Assembly (NCBI RefSeq): GCF_004793475.1
Contig: NZ_SRYZ01000033.1
Coordinates: forward strand, 1-41,375
Direction: 5' to 3'
DNA: 41,375 bases
Source of the DNA: Bacteroides muris (ex Afrizal et al. 2022)
Lineage (GTDB): Bacteria; Bacteroidota; Bacteroidia; Bacteroidales; Bacteroidaceae
Shown: one piece after another, positions 7,415 to 18,095 of the stretch
Numbering within the stretch: the stretch's first letter is position 1
Layout of the letters: each line of letters starts with the position of its first letter
Notes under the pieces: model-generated
Databases searched by the model: none
What the model was told of the DNA's origin: nothing
Seen by the model: only the letters and a program-made list of their open reading frames with translations
Made by a program: the position numbers and the translations under genes

Positions 7415-8434
7415 ATGAATAACGTATTTGTATATTTAGAGATAGAAGGCACAACGGTTGCCGACGTCAGTCTCGAACTCTTGACCAAAGGTCGTAAATT
7501 AGCCAACCAGTTGGACTGCCAACTGGAAGCAGTTGCTGCCGGAAGCAATCTGGCAGGCATTGAAAAGCAAGTATTGCCCTACGGAGTAGACAAACTCCAC
7601 GTATTCGACGCTCCGGGCTTGTTCCCCTATACCTCTCTTCCCCACTCCTCTGTCCTTATCAACCTGTTCAAGGAAGAAAAGCCGCAAATCTGCCTGATGG
7701 GTGCCACCGTTATCGGTCGCGACCTCGGCCCGCGCGTTTCTTCTGCTTTGACCAGCGGACTGACCGCCGACTGTACCTCACTGGAAATCGGCAGCCACGA
7801 AGACAAGAAGGAAGGCAAGACCTACGAGAACCTGCTATACCAAATCCGTCCCGCATTCGGCGGCAACATCGTTGCCACGATTGTGAATCCCGAACACCGC
7901 CCGCAGATGGCTACCGTTCGCGAGGGTGTGATGAAGAAAGAGATTCTCGACGCTGACTATAAGGGCGAAGTCATCAACCACGACGTTGCTAAGTACGTGC
8001 CCGAAACGGACTATGTAGTGAAGGTCATCGACCGCCACGTAGAAAAGGCTAAACACAACCTGAAAGGCGCTCCCATCGTGATTGCCGGTGGCTACGGCAT
8101 GGGAAGCAAGGAAGGTTTCGACATGTTGTTCGAGCTTGCCAAAGAACTCCATGCCGAGGTAGGCGCCAGCCGTGCCGCCGTCGATGCCGGTTATGCCGAC
8201 CACGACCGTCAGATTGGCCAGACGGGTGTAACGGTACGTCCCAAACTGTATATCGCCTGCGGCATCAGCGGACAAATCCAACACATTGCCGGCATGCAGG
8301 AAAGTGGCATCATCATCTCCATCAACAATGACGAGAACGCTCCCATCAATACGATTGCCGACTACGTCATCAACGGTACGGTGGAAGAGGTTATCCCGAA
8401 GATGATTAAGTACTATAAATCGCACAGTAAATAA
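7415..8434 (+). CDS. etfA: electron transfer flavoprotein, alpha subunit
   Basis: A 339-residue EtfA, partner of EtfB. The C-terminal FAD domain is clear: GGYGMGSKEGF, VGASRAAVDAGYADHDRQIGQTG, RPKLYIACGISGQIQH and SINNDENAPI, the usual adenine- and flavin-contacting segments. The N-terminal half is the less conserved alpha/beta domain. The length is normal for the family, and the ATG at 7415 fits the family start (MNNVFVYLEIEGTTVADVS). It is co-transcribed with etfB and followed after 215 bases by the acyl-CoA dehydrogenase that is its likely electron donor or acceptor partner. Confidence 0.95.
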   Translation: MNNVFVYLEIEGTTVADVSLELLTKGRKLANQLDCQLEAVAAGSNLAGIEKQVLPYGVDKLHVFDAPGLFPYTSLPHSSVLINLFKEEKPQICLMGATVIGRDLGPRVSSALTSGLTADCTSLEIGSHEDKKEGKTYENLLYQIRPAFGGNIVATIVNPEHRPQMATVREGVMKKEILDADYKGEVINHDVAKYVPETDYVVKVIDRHVEKAKHNLKGAPIVIAGGYGMGSKEGFDMLFELAKELHAEVGASRAAVDAGYADHDRQIGQTGVTVRPKLYIACGISGQIQHIAGMQESGIIISINNDENAPINTIADYVINGTVEEVIPKMIKYYKSHSK

Positions 8435-8649
8435 AAACCGGGAAGAGTGCAGATAATATATACTTCTTTCCTAAGACTTGAATTATATTACTGAGAACAA
8501 CTACGTTAGAATAACAGAGAGTATAGAGGAAGCCAGTAAGTTACTGAATGCCTATTGCAAAAGTATAGCAACACACCGCTTTGAGGATTAAAGAAATAAT
8601 AAGCCGGACTATGGGTTTAACTCCTCTAACTCCTAAATTAAAGAACATT

Positions 8650-10356
8650 ATGGCAAATTTTTATACCGAAGTTCCCGAACTCAAGTATCACTTGAACAAC
8701 TCGATGATGGAACGTATCTGCGAACTGAAAGAGCGCGGATATCAAGACAAAGACAAATATGACTATGCCCCGCAGGACTATGCGGACGCTATGGACTCTT
8801 TTGACAAGGTACTTGAAATCACCGGAGAGATTACCGGAGAGATCATCGCTCCCAATGCCGAAGGTGTGGACGAAGAAGGTCCCCACTGCGCCAATGGCCG
8901 TGTGGAGTATGCCAGCGGCACCAAGCAGAACCTCGACGCTATGGTAAAAGCCGGATTGAACGGTATGACCATGCCGCGACGTTTCGGTGGGTTGAACTTC
9001 CCGATTACTCCGTACACCATGTGTGCGGAAATCGTTGCTGCAGCCGATGCCGGTTTCGGCAACATCTGGTCACTGCAGGATTGCATCGAAACGCTCTACG
9101 AATTCGGCAACGAAGACCAGCACAGCCGTTTCATCCCGCGCATCTGCGCCGGAGAGACCATGTCTATGGACTTGACAGAGCCGGATGCCGGTTCCGACTT
9201 GCAGAGCGTAATGCTGAAAGCTACATACGACGAGGCCAACAACTGCTGGCGTCTGAACGGTGTGAAGCGTTTCATCACTAACGGTGACGCCAATCTCCAC
9301 CTCGTACTGGCCCGTTCGGAAGAAGGAACGAAGGACGGACGCGGCTTGTCCATGTTCATCTACGACAAGAATGAAGGTGGTGTAGACGTGCGCCGCATCG
9401 AGAACAAACTGGGTATCCACGGCTCTCCCACTTGCGAGCTGGTTTACAAGAATGCAAAGGCAGAACTTTGCGGCGACCGCAAGCTTGGTTTGATTAAATA
9501 CGTTATGGCTTTGATGAACGGTGCCCGTCTGGGTATTGCCGCACAGTCGGTAGGCCTTTCACAAGCTGCCTACAACGAAGGTCTGGCTTATGCCAAAGAC
9601 CGCAAGCAGTTCGGCAAGGCTATCATCGAATTCCCGGCTGTATATGACATGCTGGCTATTATGAAAGCCAAGTTGGATGCAGGACGCTCCTTGCTGTACC
9701 AGACTTCCCGCTACGTAGACATCTACAAAGCATTGGACGACATTGCCCGCGAACGCAAGCTGACTCCGGAAGAACGCCAGGAACAAAAGAAGTATGCCAA
9801 ACTGGCCGATGCCTTCACTCCGCTGGCAAAGGGAATGAACTCCGAGTATGCCAATCAGAATGCATACGACAGCATTCAGATTCACGGCGGTTCGGGCTTC
9901 ATGTTGGAATATGCCTGCCAACGCATCTACCGCGACGCACGTATCACTTCCATCTACGAAGGTACCACCCAGTTGCAGACTGTAGCTGCCATCCGCTATG
10001 TGACCAACGGTTCGTATGCCGCTACCCTGCGCGATTACGAACAAGTGCCATGCAGCGAAGAGATGCAGCCGCTGATGGACCGCATCAAGGAAATGGCCAA
10101 TAAGTTCGAAGCCTGCACCAATGCGGTGAAAGAGGCACAGAACCAAGAATTACTGGACTTCGTGGCACGTCGTCTCTACGAAATGGCTGCGGTATGTATC
10201 ATGTCACACCTGATTATTCAAGATGCTACAAGAGCTCCTGAATTGTTTGCCAAGTCTGCCCTTGTATATGTGAACTATGCAGAAGCTGAAGTAGAAAAGC
10301 ACTTCAACTTTATCCGCAAGTTCAAGGCAGAAGAGCTGGAAAACTACCGCAAATAA
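8650..10356 (+). CDS. acyl-CoA dehydrogenase
   Basis: A 568-residue FAD-dependant acyl-CoA dehydrogenase. I take the ATG at 8650 (MANFYTEVPELKYHL); a TTG frame reaching back to 8581 encodes an unconvincing extension. Family marks are SMDLTEPDAGSDLQSV, GVKRFITNGDANLHLVLAR, IENKLGIHGSPTCEL, ARLGIAAQSVGLSQAAY, IQIHGGSGFMLEYACQRIYRDARI and YEGTTQLQ. The catalytic base residue cannot be fixed by reading alone. It is longer than the classic 380-residue enzymes because of a C-terminal extension, as in other large ACADs. Substrate unknown. Placement after etfBA suggests electron exchange with that Etf. A strong terminator follows at 10383-10427. Confidence 0.93.
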   Translation: MANFYTEVPELKYHLNNSMMERICELKERGYQDKDKYDYAPQDYADAMDSFDKVLEITGEITGEIIAPNAEGVDEEGPHCANGRVEYASGTKQNLDAMVKAGLNGMTMPRRFGGLNFPITPYTMCAEIVAAADAGFGNIWSLQDCIETLYEFGNEDQHSRFIPRICAGETMSMDLTEPDAGSDLQSVMLKATYDEANNCWRLNGVKRFITNGDANLHLVLARSEEGTKDGRGLSMFIYDKNEGGVDVRRIENKLGIHGSPTCELVYKNAKAELCGDRKLGLIKYVMALMNGARLGIAAQSVGLSQAAYNEGLAYAKDRKQFGKAIIEFPAVYDMLAIMKAKLDAGRSLLYQTSRYVDIYKALDDIARERKLTPEERQEQKKYAKLADAFTPLAKGMNSEYANQNAYDSIQIHGGSGFMLEYACQRIYRDARITSIYEGTTQLQTVAAIRYVTNGSYAATLRDYEQVPCSEEMQPLMDRIKEMANKFEACTNAVKEAQNQELLDFVARRLYEMAAVCIMSHLIIQDATRAPELFAKSALVYVNYAEAEVEKHFNFIRKFKAEELENYRK

Positions 10357-10382
10357 ACGCATTGCTTGGACAAGGCAAATAT

Positions 10383-10427
10383 AGCGGGCACCGGAGTTTA
10401 GCTACTCCGGTGCCCGCTTGTTTTTTC
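10383..10427 (+). terminator. intrinsic terminator of the etf operon
   Basis: A perfect 15-base stem (agcgggcaccggagt, 10383-10397, with actccggtgcccgct, 10404-10418) encloses a 6-base loop and is followed by tgtttttt. It lies 27 bases after the acyl-CoA dehydrogenase stop. Confidence 0.93.
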
Positions 10428-10493
10428 TGAAATACTTCCTCCTGCTTGCCCCTTCTTAAAAGGACAAAAGTTCTCAAAGAGACGAAAGGAAAA

Positions 10494-10787
10494 TTAATAC
10501 TCTCCGTGCAGCCTCAGCCTGCCGCGCAGCGAGTGTATCTCCCGCTGCATCTCTTCCATTCTTGCCAGCAGATGGTGGATGGCATCAATCCCTTCCATAT
10601 TGATGGAAAGGTCGTAGTACATACGGCTGTACCGTTCCACATCCGGCAACTCGGAGAAAGGCAGATAACGCTCTCCACCTTCCTGCTCCACATCTATCAG
10701 TCCACTTTCGCACAGCATATCAATAAAAGTGGGCTCTATATGACACTTGTCACAATATTCGCTGATGACAATCCATTCGTTCTGCAT
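10494..10787 (-). CDS. cbpM: CbpM-like chaperone modulator (MerR-type helix-turn-helix)
   Basis: A 97-residue protein resembling CbpM, the partner that inhibits or tunes the DnaJ-like CbpA. It has an N-terminal MerR-like segment (ISEYCDKCHIEPTFIDMLCESGLI) and a C-terminal helix rich in Met, Arg and Glu (ARMEEMQREIHSLRGRLRL). I chose the ATG at 10787 because the bases AAAGGAGAA lie 8-9 bases before it, a rare good Shine-Dalgarno sequence here; the ATG at 10805 would put that site inside the coding sequence. The gene follows cbpA by 17 bases, as in other bacteria where the two are paired. Confidence 0.82.
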   Translation of the reverse strand: MQNEWIVISEYCDKCHIEPTFIDMLCESGLIDVEQEGGERYLPFSELPDVERYSRMYYDLSINMEGIDAIHHLLARMEEMQREIHSLRGRLRLHGEY

Positions 10788-10804
10788 AATCCGTTCTCCT
10801 TTCA

Positions 10805-11773
10805 TTAGTTCATACTCTGAATTTTACGGAACATCTCTTTCTGCTGTTCCGTCAGGTTTGTCGGCAACTTCACGGAATAAGTCACGATGAGATCGCCAAA
10901 CTGTCCCTCCTTCTTATATATGGGGAAGCCCTTACCCTTCAGACGTACCTTAGTCCCGTTCTGAGTTTCGGGTTTCACCTTCAGCTTCACTTGACCATCC
11001 AAAGTATCCACCAACTGGTCGCCACCCAGCAGGGCTGTATAAAGGTCGACGGTCACATCCACATACAAATCATCTCCCAAACGCTTGAATACCGAGTCGT
11101 CCGGAATCACAAACGTGATGTACAAGTCACCTGCAGGACCTCCGTTGATGCCCTCGCCACCATAACCTTTCAGTTTGATGACCTGTCCGTTGGCCACACC
11201 AGCCGGAATGGTAATACGCACTTGCTTGCCATTCACCGTCAATATCTGTTTATGGGTCTTCGCAGCCTCACGAAGCGATAGGTTCAAATCCGCATGATAA
11301 TCCTGCCCGCGGAAACCGGCATTGGCACCGCCTCCGCCGCGCGTACGATGACCGAACATCTGTTCGAAGAAGTCTGAGAAACCACCGGCATTACTGCCCG
11401 AAAATTCCTGGCCGTCGGAAGAATACCAATACGTACCGCCTCCGTCCGTACCAAATCCCGCACCAGAACCTCCAAAACCGGAACCTCCAAATCCCCCGAA
11501 GCCTCCGGCTTGCTGCTGTGCCCGCTTCTGCGCCTCAAACTCGTCGGCATGTTTCCAGTGTTCACCATATTCATCATATTTCTTTCTCTTTTCAGGATCA
11601 CTCAGCACCTCATTCGCCTCGTTGATAGCCTGAAACTTATCCTTGGCCGTAGCATCGTTCGGATTCAAGTCAGGATGGTACTTGCGCGCCAGCTTGCGGA
11701 ACGCTTTCTTGATGTCATCCTGAGATGCCTTTTTGTCCACTCCAAGGACCTGATAGTAATCAATATAAGCCAT
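10805..11773 (-). CDS. cbpA: CbpA-like J-domain protein
   Basis: A 322-residue DnaJ-type co-chaperone of the CbpA class. The J domain (residues about 4-70) has the HPD motif (KYHPDLNP) that stimulates DnaK. A Gly/Phe-rich linker (about 90-150, [13 protein letters not shown]) follows, then the two beta-sandwich substrate-binding domains ([14 protein letters not shown] region through [12 protein letters not shown]). The CxxCxGxG zinc repeats of DnaJ are absent, which marks it as CbpA/DjlA-like rather than DnaJ. It is the first gene of a cbpA-cbpM pair. The ORF starts at ATG 11773, and I see no clear -7 box upstream. Confidence 0.92.
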   Translation of the reverse strand: MAYIDYYQVLGVDKKASQDDIKKAFRKLARKYHPDLNPNDATAKDKFQAINEANEVLSDPEKRKKYDEYGEHWKHADEFEAQKRAQQQAGGFGGFGGSGFGGSGAGFGTDGGGTYWYSSDGQEFSGSNAGGFSDFFEQMFGHRTRGGGGANAGFRGQDYHADLNLSLREAAKTHKQILTVNGKQVRITIPAGVANGQVIKLKGYGGEGINGGPAGDLYITFVIPDDSVFKRLGDDLYVDVTVDLYTALLGGDQLVDTLDGQVKLKVKPETQNGTKVRLKGKGFPIYKKEGQFGDLIVTYSVKLPTNLTEQQKEMFRKIQSMN

Positions 11774-12081
11774 AGTTTATTAGTTTTATTGTCTAAATAC
11801 CATAAAACAAATAACACGCCAATTTGTTTTACGCATCACTAAAATAAGTAAACGAAAATCAAAAAGTAACACCAAGCACAACAACTACATGATAAACAAA
11901 TATTTAGTTTCAGCCAAACACTTATTTCACGTCTATAAAATACCAAAATAGTGTAAACGACACCTAATATCGTCTAATTATTCATCCTAAATCTTCCTAA
12001 AATTGACAGAAAATGCTTTATTTGTAATAAGGAAAATTTGTTTTATATATAATCCCCAACCTTAGATTAAAAACCCCCATT
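11774..12081. other. AT-rich divergent intergenic region
   Basis: This gap separates cbpA (minus) from the GH9 gene (plus), so promoters for both must lie here. Near-matches to TAnnTTTG (for example tttatttg and aaaatttg at about 12014-12042 on the plus strand) each miss one base. I see no ORF, repeat or hairpin of note. Confidence 0.4.
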
Positions 12082-14592
12082 ATGAAAAGTAATTATTGGA
12101 TCCTAACGGTAATATTCGCTCTCGTAGCCCTGCCGGGCAAAGCAGGCGAATGGATCAGAATCAACCAACTCGGCTATTTGCCGCAATCCGTCAAAGTCGC
12201 TGTATTCATGAGCGAGGAAGGAACAAACGTAGGAAATTATTCATTGATTGACGCTTTCACCGGAAAGGTGGTGCGTACCTTCAACACAGCCAAGGCCACC
12301 GGCAAACTGGGTGGAATGAAAAGTACCTACCGCTTGGACTTCAGTAATTTTACAGAACCGGGAACTTATTACCTGAAAGCAGGCAAAACCGTTTCCCCCC
12401 GCTTCCCCATCAATGCACACGTTTACAACGGCACAGCGGATTTCCTTCTAAACTACATGCGCCAGCAACGCTGCGGTTACAATCCTTTCCTGAAAGACAG
12501 TTGCCACATACACGACGGCTACATAGTATATCATCCTACCAAAACCGGACAACATATAGATGTCCGCGGAGGCTGGCACGATGCTACGGACTATCTGCAA
12601 TACACCACCACCTCTGCCAATGCCATCTATCAGATGATGTTCGCTTATCAGGAAAACCCCGAATCTTTCGGTGATGCGTATGATGCAGCCGGCCTTCCCG
12701 GTGCCAACGGTATCCCGGACATTGTGGACGAAATCAAATGGGGATTGGACTGGCTGAACCGTATGAATCCGGCTCCGGGCGAGCTGTACAACCAGATAGC
12801 CGACGACCGTGACCATGCCGGAATGCGCCTCCCCAACAAAGACCTGGTGGATTACGGCTACGGACCGGGCAAGGGACGCCCCGTTTACTTTTGCAGTGGC
12901 GAACCGCAAGTACGCGGAAAATTCAGGAACGCAACGACCGGAGTGGCAAGCACTGCCGGAAAATTTGCCTCCTGCTTCGCCTTAGGTGCCAAAATACTGA
13001 AAGGCTACTATCCCGAATTTGCAGCAGAAATCGAAGCCAAGGCCGATGCCGCCTATCAAGAAGGAGTCAAGAAACCGGGAGCATGCCAGACTGCCTCTGT
13101 CTTGTCTCCCTACATTTACGAAGAGGACAACTGGGTGGACGATATGGAACTGGGTGCCATGGAGCTGTACAAAGCCACCGGCGACAACAAATATCTGGCC
13201 CAAGCCCTTGAATACGGACGCCGCGAACCAGTGACTCCCTGGATGGGCGCCGACAGCGCACGCCACTACCAATGGTATCCGTTCATGAACATGGGCCACT
13301 ACCATCTTGCCAAAGTAGACAACAGCCGCATCAGCAAGGAATTTATCCGCAACATGCGTACGGGTATCGAACGCACATACGAGAAAGCGGTAGAAAACCC
13401 CTTCTTGCACGGTATACCCTACATCTGGTGTTCCAACAACCTGACTACCGCCATGCTGACCCAATGCCGGCTGTACCGTGAAACCACCGGCGATGACACG
13501 TACGCCGAAATGGAAGCCTCCTTGCGCGACTGGCTGTTCGGCTGTAACCCTTGGGGAACCAGCATGATTGTGGAACTTCCCCTTTACGGAGACTATCCCT
13601 CGCAACCCCACTCCTCACTGCTGAATGCAGGCGTGGGCAATACTACTGGCGGACTGGTAGACGGTCCTGTCTATCGTACCATCTTTGAAAACCTGCGCGG
13701 CGTCAACATGACGGGAATTCCCGGAACTCCCGGACAAGACTACGAACGCTTCCAACCGGACCTGATGGTATATCACGACGCTCTCCACGACTATTCTACC
13801 AATGAGCCTACCATGGACGGAACCGCCTGCCTCACGTACTACCTCTCTGCCATGCAGAAGGATGGGATGAAGCAAGCCGGTATCCCAAATGACAAGAATG
13901 TATATGTGGACGGAGGAATCATCCGCACCGACCCTTCGAAAAAGCAAATCACCCTCGTATTCACTGCCGCCGACAAAGCAGACGGTGCCGATGCCATCAT
14001 CAGTACCTTGAAGAAGCATGGCATCAAAGGCGGTTTCTTCTTTACCGGAGAGTTCTACGAGCTCTATCCCGATGTAGTGAAACGCCTGCTCGACGAAGGG
14101 CATTTTGTAGGCAGCCACAGTTACGGACATTTGTTGTACATGCCTTGGGAAGACCGTGATTCTCTGCTGGTCACCCGCGAAGAGTTTGAGAACGACATCA
14201 TGAAAAGCTACGAGACCCTCCGCAAGGCAGGCATTGAATACAAGGACGCTCCCGTCTATATTCCTCCTTACGAATACTATAACAAGGAAATATCCGCCTG
14301 GGCAAAGAACATGGGTATTCAAGTTATCAACTATACCCCCGGCACCATGAGCAATGCCGACTACACCACTCCGGACATGGGACAGAAGTACCGAAGCAGC
14401 AAGTTCATCTACGACAAGATTATGGAGGTGGAAAAGAAGGAAGGCCTGAACGGGCACCTGATGCTGATACACTTCGGAACGGACGACCGCCGCACGGACA
14501 AGTTCTACAATGGTTATCTGGACAAGATGATTAAGACGCTGAAACAAAAAGGCTACACATTTGTACCGGTCTGCGAGGCTGTCGGTATATAA
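12082..14592 (+). CDS. GH9 glycoside hydrolase with C-terminal polysaccharide deacetylase-like domain
   Basis: An 836-residue exported protein. A signal peptide (cleavage probably after GKA, about residue 22) leads into an Ig-like CelD-N domain (WIRINQLGYLPQSVKVAV to about 110). The GH9 catalytic barrel (about 120-600) has GGWHDATDY, where Asp167 and Asp170 fit the catalytic base region. It also has DWLFGCNPWG, YPSQPHSS and TNEPTMDGT, where Glu575 fits the proton donor. The rest (about 620-836) resembles a CE4/NodB deacetylase: HSYGH (679-683) and IPPYEYYN are recognisable, but the usual TFDDG motif reads FTAADKADG, with Asp631 and Asp634. GH9 enzymes cut beta-glucans, and some act on glucosamine oligomers; a deacetylase partner would suit the latter. 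The substrate is inference. No SusC/D genes are adjacent. Confidence 0.88.
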   Translation: MKSNYWILTVIFALVALPGKAGEWIRINQLGYLPQSVKVAVFMSEEGTNVGNYSLIDAFTGKVVRTFNTAKATGKLGGMKSTYRLDFSNFTEPGTYYLKAGKTVSPRFPINAHVYNGTADFLLNYMRQQRCGYNPFLKDSCHIHDGYIVYHPTKTGQHIDVRGGWHDATDYLQYTTTSANAIYQMMFAYQENPESFGDAYDAAGLPGANGIPDIVDEIKWGLDWLNRMNPAPGELYNQIADDRDHAGMRLPNKDLVDYGYGPGKGRPVYFCSGEPQVRGKFRNATTGVASTAGKFASCFALGAKILKGYYPEFAAEIEAKADAAYQEGVKKPGACQTASVLSPYIYEEDNWVDDMELGAMELYKATGDNKYLAQALEYGRREPVTPWMGADSARHYQWYPFMNMGHYHLAKVDNSRISKEFIRNMRTGIERTYEKAVENPFLHGIPYIWCSNNLTTAMLTQCRLYRETTGDDTYAEMEASLRDWLFGCNPWGTSMIVELPLYGDYPSQPHSSLLNAGVGNTTGGLVDGPVYRTIFENLRGVNMTGIPGTPGQDYERFQPDLMVYHDALHDYSTNEPTMDGTACLTYYLSAMQKDGMKQAGIPNDKNVYVDGGIIRTDPSKKQITLVFTAADKADGADAIISTLKKHGIKGGFFFTGEFYELYPDVVKRLLDEGHFVGSHSYGHLLYMPWEDRDSLLVTREEFENDIMKSYETLRKAGIEYKDAPVYIPPYEYYNKEISAWAKNMGIQVINYTPGTMSNADYTTPDMGQKYRSSKFIYDKIMEVEKKEGLNGHLMLIHFGTDDRRTDKFYNGYLDKMIKTLKQKGYTFVPVCEAVGI

Positions 14593-14724
14593 ACATACTC
14601 TAACAAAGATTTATTGGAAAGGTTAGTTAAAAAGGTTATCATGCAAAGGTATTTAAGGTAAATATTCAATCGGTTTGTTTTCAGTAAACCTTCCCCTACC
14701 CCCAAAAGGGGAAAGTTTTAAAGT

Positions 14725-14756
14725 AAGCTCCCAGCCTGTGAAGGTTAGGAGCTTTT
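14725..14756. terminator. stem-loop between convergent genes
   Basis: The arms aagctcc (14725-14731) and ggagctt (14748-14754) pair perfectly and hold a smaller CCT/AGG stem; tttt follows on the plus side. A second hairpin, ttcccct/aggggaa, lies just before it (about 14690-14713) and is followed by gtttt. Together they could end both the GH9 gene and the converging threonine aldolase gene. Confidence 0.5.
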
Positions 14757-14763
14757 ACATATT

Positions 14764-15789
14764 TCAGAGAAGCCTTTTTACCGACTGCAGCAATTGCCCG
14801 ATATCTTCTTCCGTAGTATCAAAAGAGGTCACAAAACGAATTTCGTGGATGGTCTCATCCCAGAAGTAGAAAAAATAGTCCTTCAACAGTTCGTCAATCA
14901 CCGGACGGGGCATCGTAAGGAAAAGCTGGTTACTTTCCACCTTCTGCGTAAAATGCACACCTGGTAACCCCTTCAATCCGGCATAAAGAATCTTAGCCAT
15001 ACGGTTGGCATGCGCGGCATTTCTCAGCCAAAGGCTGTCCGTCAGGTAAGCAGTGAACTGGCAGGACAGATAGCGAAGTTTGGATGCGAGCTGTGCTGAC
15101 TGCTTACGCACAAAACAAGCTTCCTTCTTCAAGGCTGGATTAAAGACAATCACACTCTCTCCCAGCATCAGTCCGTTCTTCGTACCGCCGAAGCTAAGGA
15201 TATCTATTCCGCAATCCACTGTCAACTCCCTAAAACCAAGATTCAGGGCTGCACAAGCATTTGCCAGACGGGCCCCGTCCATGTGGACATACATGCTATG
15301 CCGATGAGCCAAATCCGTCAAAGCCCGTAGCTCGTCCGGCTTATAGACAGTGCCCAACTCCGAACATTGCGAAATATAAATGGCTCCGGGCTGCGAATGA
15401 TGCTGCTCACCGAAATGACACAGATAAGGACGGACTAAATCAGGGGTCAACTTGCCATCAGGGGTAGCAACAGGACGAATCTGACAGCCTGTCATGCGGG
15501 CAGGAGCACCACATTCGTCCACATAGATATGTGCAGTCTCTGCACAAATGATAGAGTTATAAGGACGGGTACACAGTTGCAAAGCCACTGCATTACTGCC
15601 CGTACCGTTGAATACAAACAACGGTTCGCAATCCGGCGTAAACGCTTCCCTTATTTTACGGACAGCCTCCTCTGTCCAAGGGTCATCCCCATAACCAACA
15701 GCATGGTCACGGTTGGCCCGGTCCAGCGCCTCCATTACCTGCGGATGTACGCCTGAATTATTGTCTGAAGCAAAACTTCTCATACTCAT
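14764..15789 (-). CDS. low-specificity L-threonine aldolase
   Basis: A 341-residue pyridoxal-phosphate enzyme of fold type I that splits threonine or allo-threonine to glycine and acetaldehyde. Typical features are FASDNNSGVHPQVMEAL, GYGDDPWTEEA, FNGTGSNAVAL, HMDGARLANACAALN and DILSFGGTKNGLMLGE, where the Lys of GGTKNG is the Schiff-base lysine. I chose the ATG at 15789 (MSMRSFASDNN). The frame stays open 35 codons further upstream, but those codons run through a structured non-coding hairpin. A second ATG two codons on (15783) is an alternative start. It is probably transcribed alone. Confidence 0.9.
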   Translation of the reverse strand: MSMRSFASDNNSGVHPQVMEALDRANRDHAVGYGDDPWTEEAVRKIREAFTPDCEPLFVFNGTGSNAVALQLCTRPYNSIICAETAHIYVDECGAPARMTGCQIRPVATPDGKLTPDLVRPYLCHFGEQHHSQPGAIYISQCSELGTVYKPDELRALTDLAHRHSMYVHMDGARLANACAALNLGFRELTVDCGIDILSFGGTKNGLMLGESVIVFNPALKKEACFVRKQSAQLASKLRYLSCQFTAYLTDSLWLRNAAHANRMAKILYAGLKGLPGVHFTQKVESNQLFLTMPRPVIDELLKDYFFYFWDETIHEIRFVTSFDTTEEDIGQLLQSVKRLL

Positions 15790-15853
15790 TCTGTTTTTGT
15801 TTATTGAAAAGAATATGCAAAGGAAAGAATATTCCTCAATATGAAGAAACAAA

Positions 15854-15911
15854 GGAGCACAGATTTCATCCTCCGGTGAAAAATGCTTCCACACTACGAA
15901 ACCTGTGCTCC
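15854..15911 (-). terminator. long-loop hairpin, probable terminator of the winged-helix gene
   Basis: The arms ggagcacagatttc (15854-15867) and gaaacctgtgctcc (15898-15911) pair over 14 bases, one as a G-U pair in RNA, around a 30-base loop. On the minus strand they are followed by TTTGTTTCTT. The hairpin lies 30 bases after the stop of the gene at 15942 and 65 bases before threonine aldolase, so it could terminate the first or regulate the second. Confidence 0.55.
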
Positions 15912-15941
15912 CCCAATCAGTCTATTTAATCAGTTCCTCTT

Positions 15942-16160
15942 TTATCCGATATAAACGTTTACCCCCAACGAAACATAAAGTTCATCCTCTTCCTGATGAA
16001 TTTCAATCTTGTCCTCACGAGCAAGCCACCCCAATGCAGCTCCCAGTTCCTTGTCTTTCAGCCCGGAATTCCTCTTCAAAGAATCGTAGCTCCACCTGGT
16101 ATAATCGTTAAGCAACTGCCAAATTTTTCCAGCATTCAGTCCGATTTCGTTCTTGTCCAT
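15942..16160 (-). CDS. winged-helix protein of the DUF2582 type
   Basis: A 72-residue protein (starting MDKNEIGLNAGKIWQLL) whose pattern, helix, LKRNSGLKDKELGAALGWLARED, then EDELYVSLG, fits the small winged helix-turn-helix family DUF2582. The family is assumed to bind DNA; targets are unknown. It stands alone on the minus strand, with a palindrome over its putative promoter (16206-16226) and a long hairpin downstream. The short length is normal for the family. Confidence 0.8.
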   Translation of the reverse strand: MDKNEIGLNAGKIWQLLNDYTRWSYDSLKRNSGLKDKELGAALGWLAREDKIEIHQEEDELYVSLGVNVYIG

Positions 16161-16205
16161 TTTTCTCTTTAATTAAAAAGGTTAATAGTTCTTATTGATT
16201 AGGTT

Positions 16206-16226
16206 ATCTTTACGAAAGGTAAAGAT
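16206..16226. promoter_or_regulatory. palindrome upstream of the winged-helix gene
   Basis: ATCTTTAC (16206-16213) and GTAAAGAT (16219-16226) are perfect inverted repeats with a 5-base spacer. They sit 46 bases before the start codon at 16160, and -7-like strings (TATCTTTA, TACCTTTC) overlap them on the minus strand. It may be an operator, possibly for the gene's own product. Confidence 0.35.
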
Positions 16227-16342
16227 ATGATTTTTTATTTTACTAACAACAAAAACGAACAAAAGATATGAAAACTAATCATCTTTGTAACACTTTTGTA
16301 ATATTACACGCTTTTTATTAATAATCAAGAAGGTAAATAGAA

Positions 16343-16381
16343 CAAAAAAACCGCAGTATCTATCAAAAAGACACTGCGGTT
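16343..16381 (-). terminator. intrinsic terminator of groES-groEL
   Basis: The arms aaccgcagt (16349-16357) and actgcggtt (16373-16381) pair perfectly. Read on the minus strand, the stem is followed by a run of T (complement of 16343-16350). It lies 35 bases after the groEL stop codon. Confidence 0.88.
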
Positions 16382-16415
16382 CTCCTATTTGATTAAGCAA
16401 TCAGGGAAAACGATC

Positions 16416-18087
<1,672 letters not shown>

Positions 18088-18095
18088 GAATGAAA

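Noticed and set aside
8581..8649. N-terminal extension of the acyl-CoA dehydrogenase from a TTG start
   Set aside because: The ATG at 8650 gives the typical start; the extension has no family match.
13615..14547. A 310-codon open frame on the minus strand
   Set aside because: It is the antisense shadow of the GH9/CE4 gene, with no start signals or domain.
14644..14651. A TACCTTTG box on the minus strand
   Set aside because: It matches the -7 pattern but has no -33 partner and points into the 3' end of the GH9 gene; probably chance.
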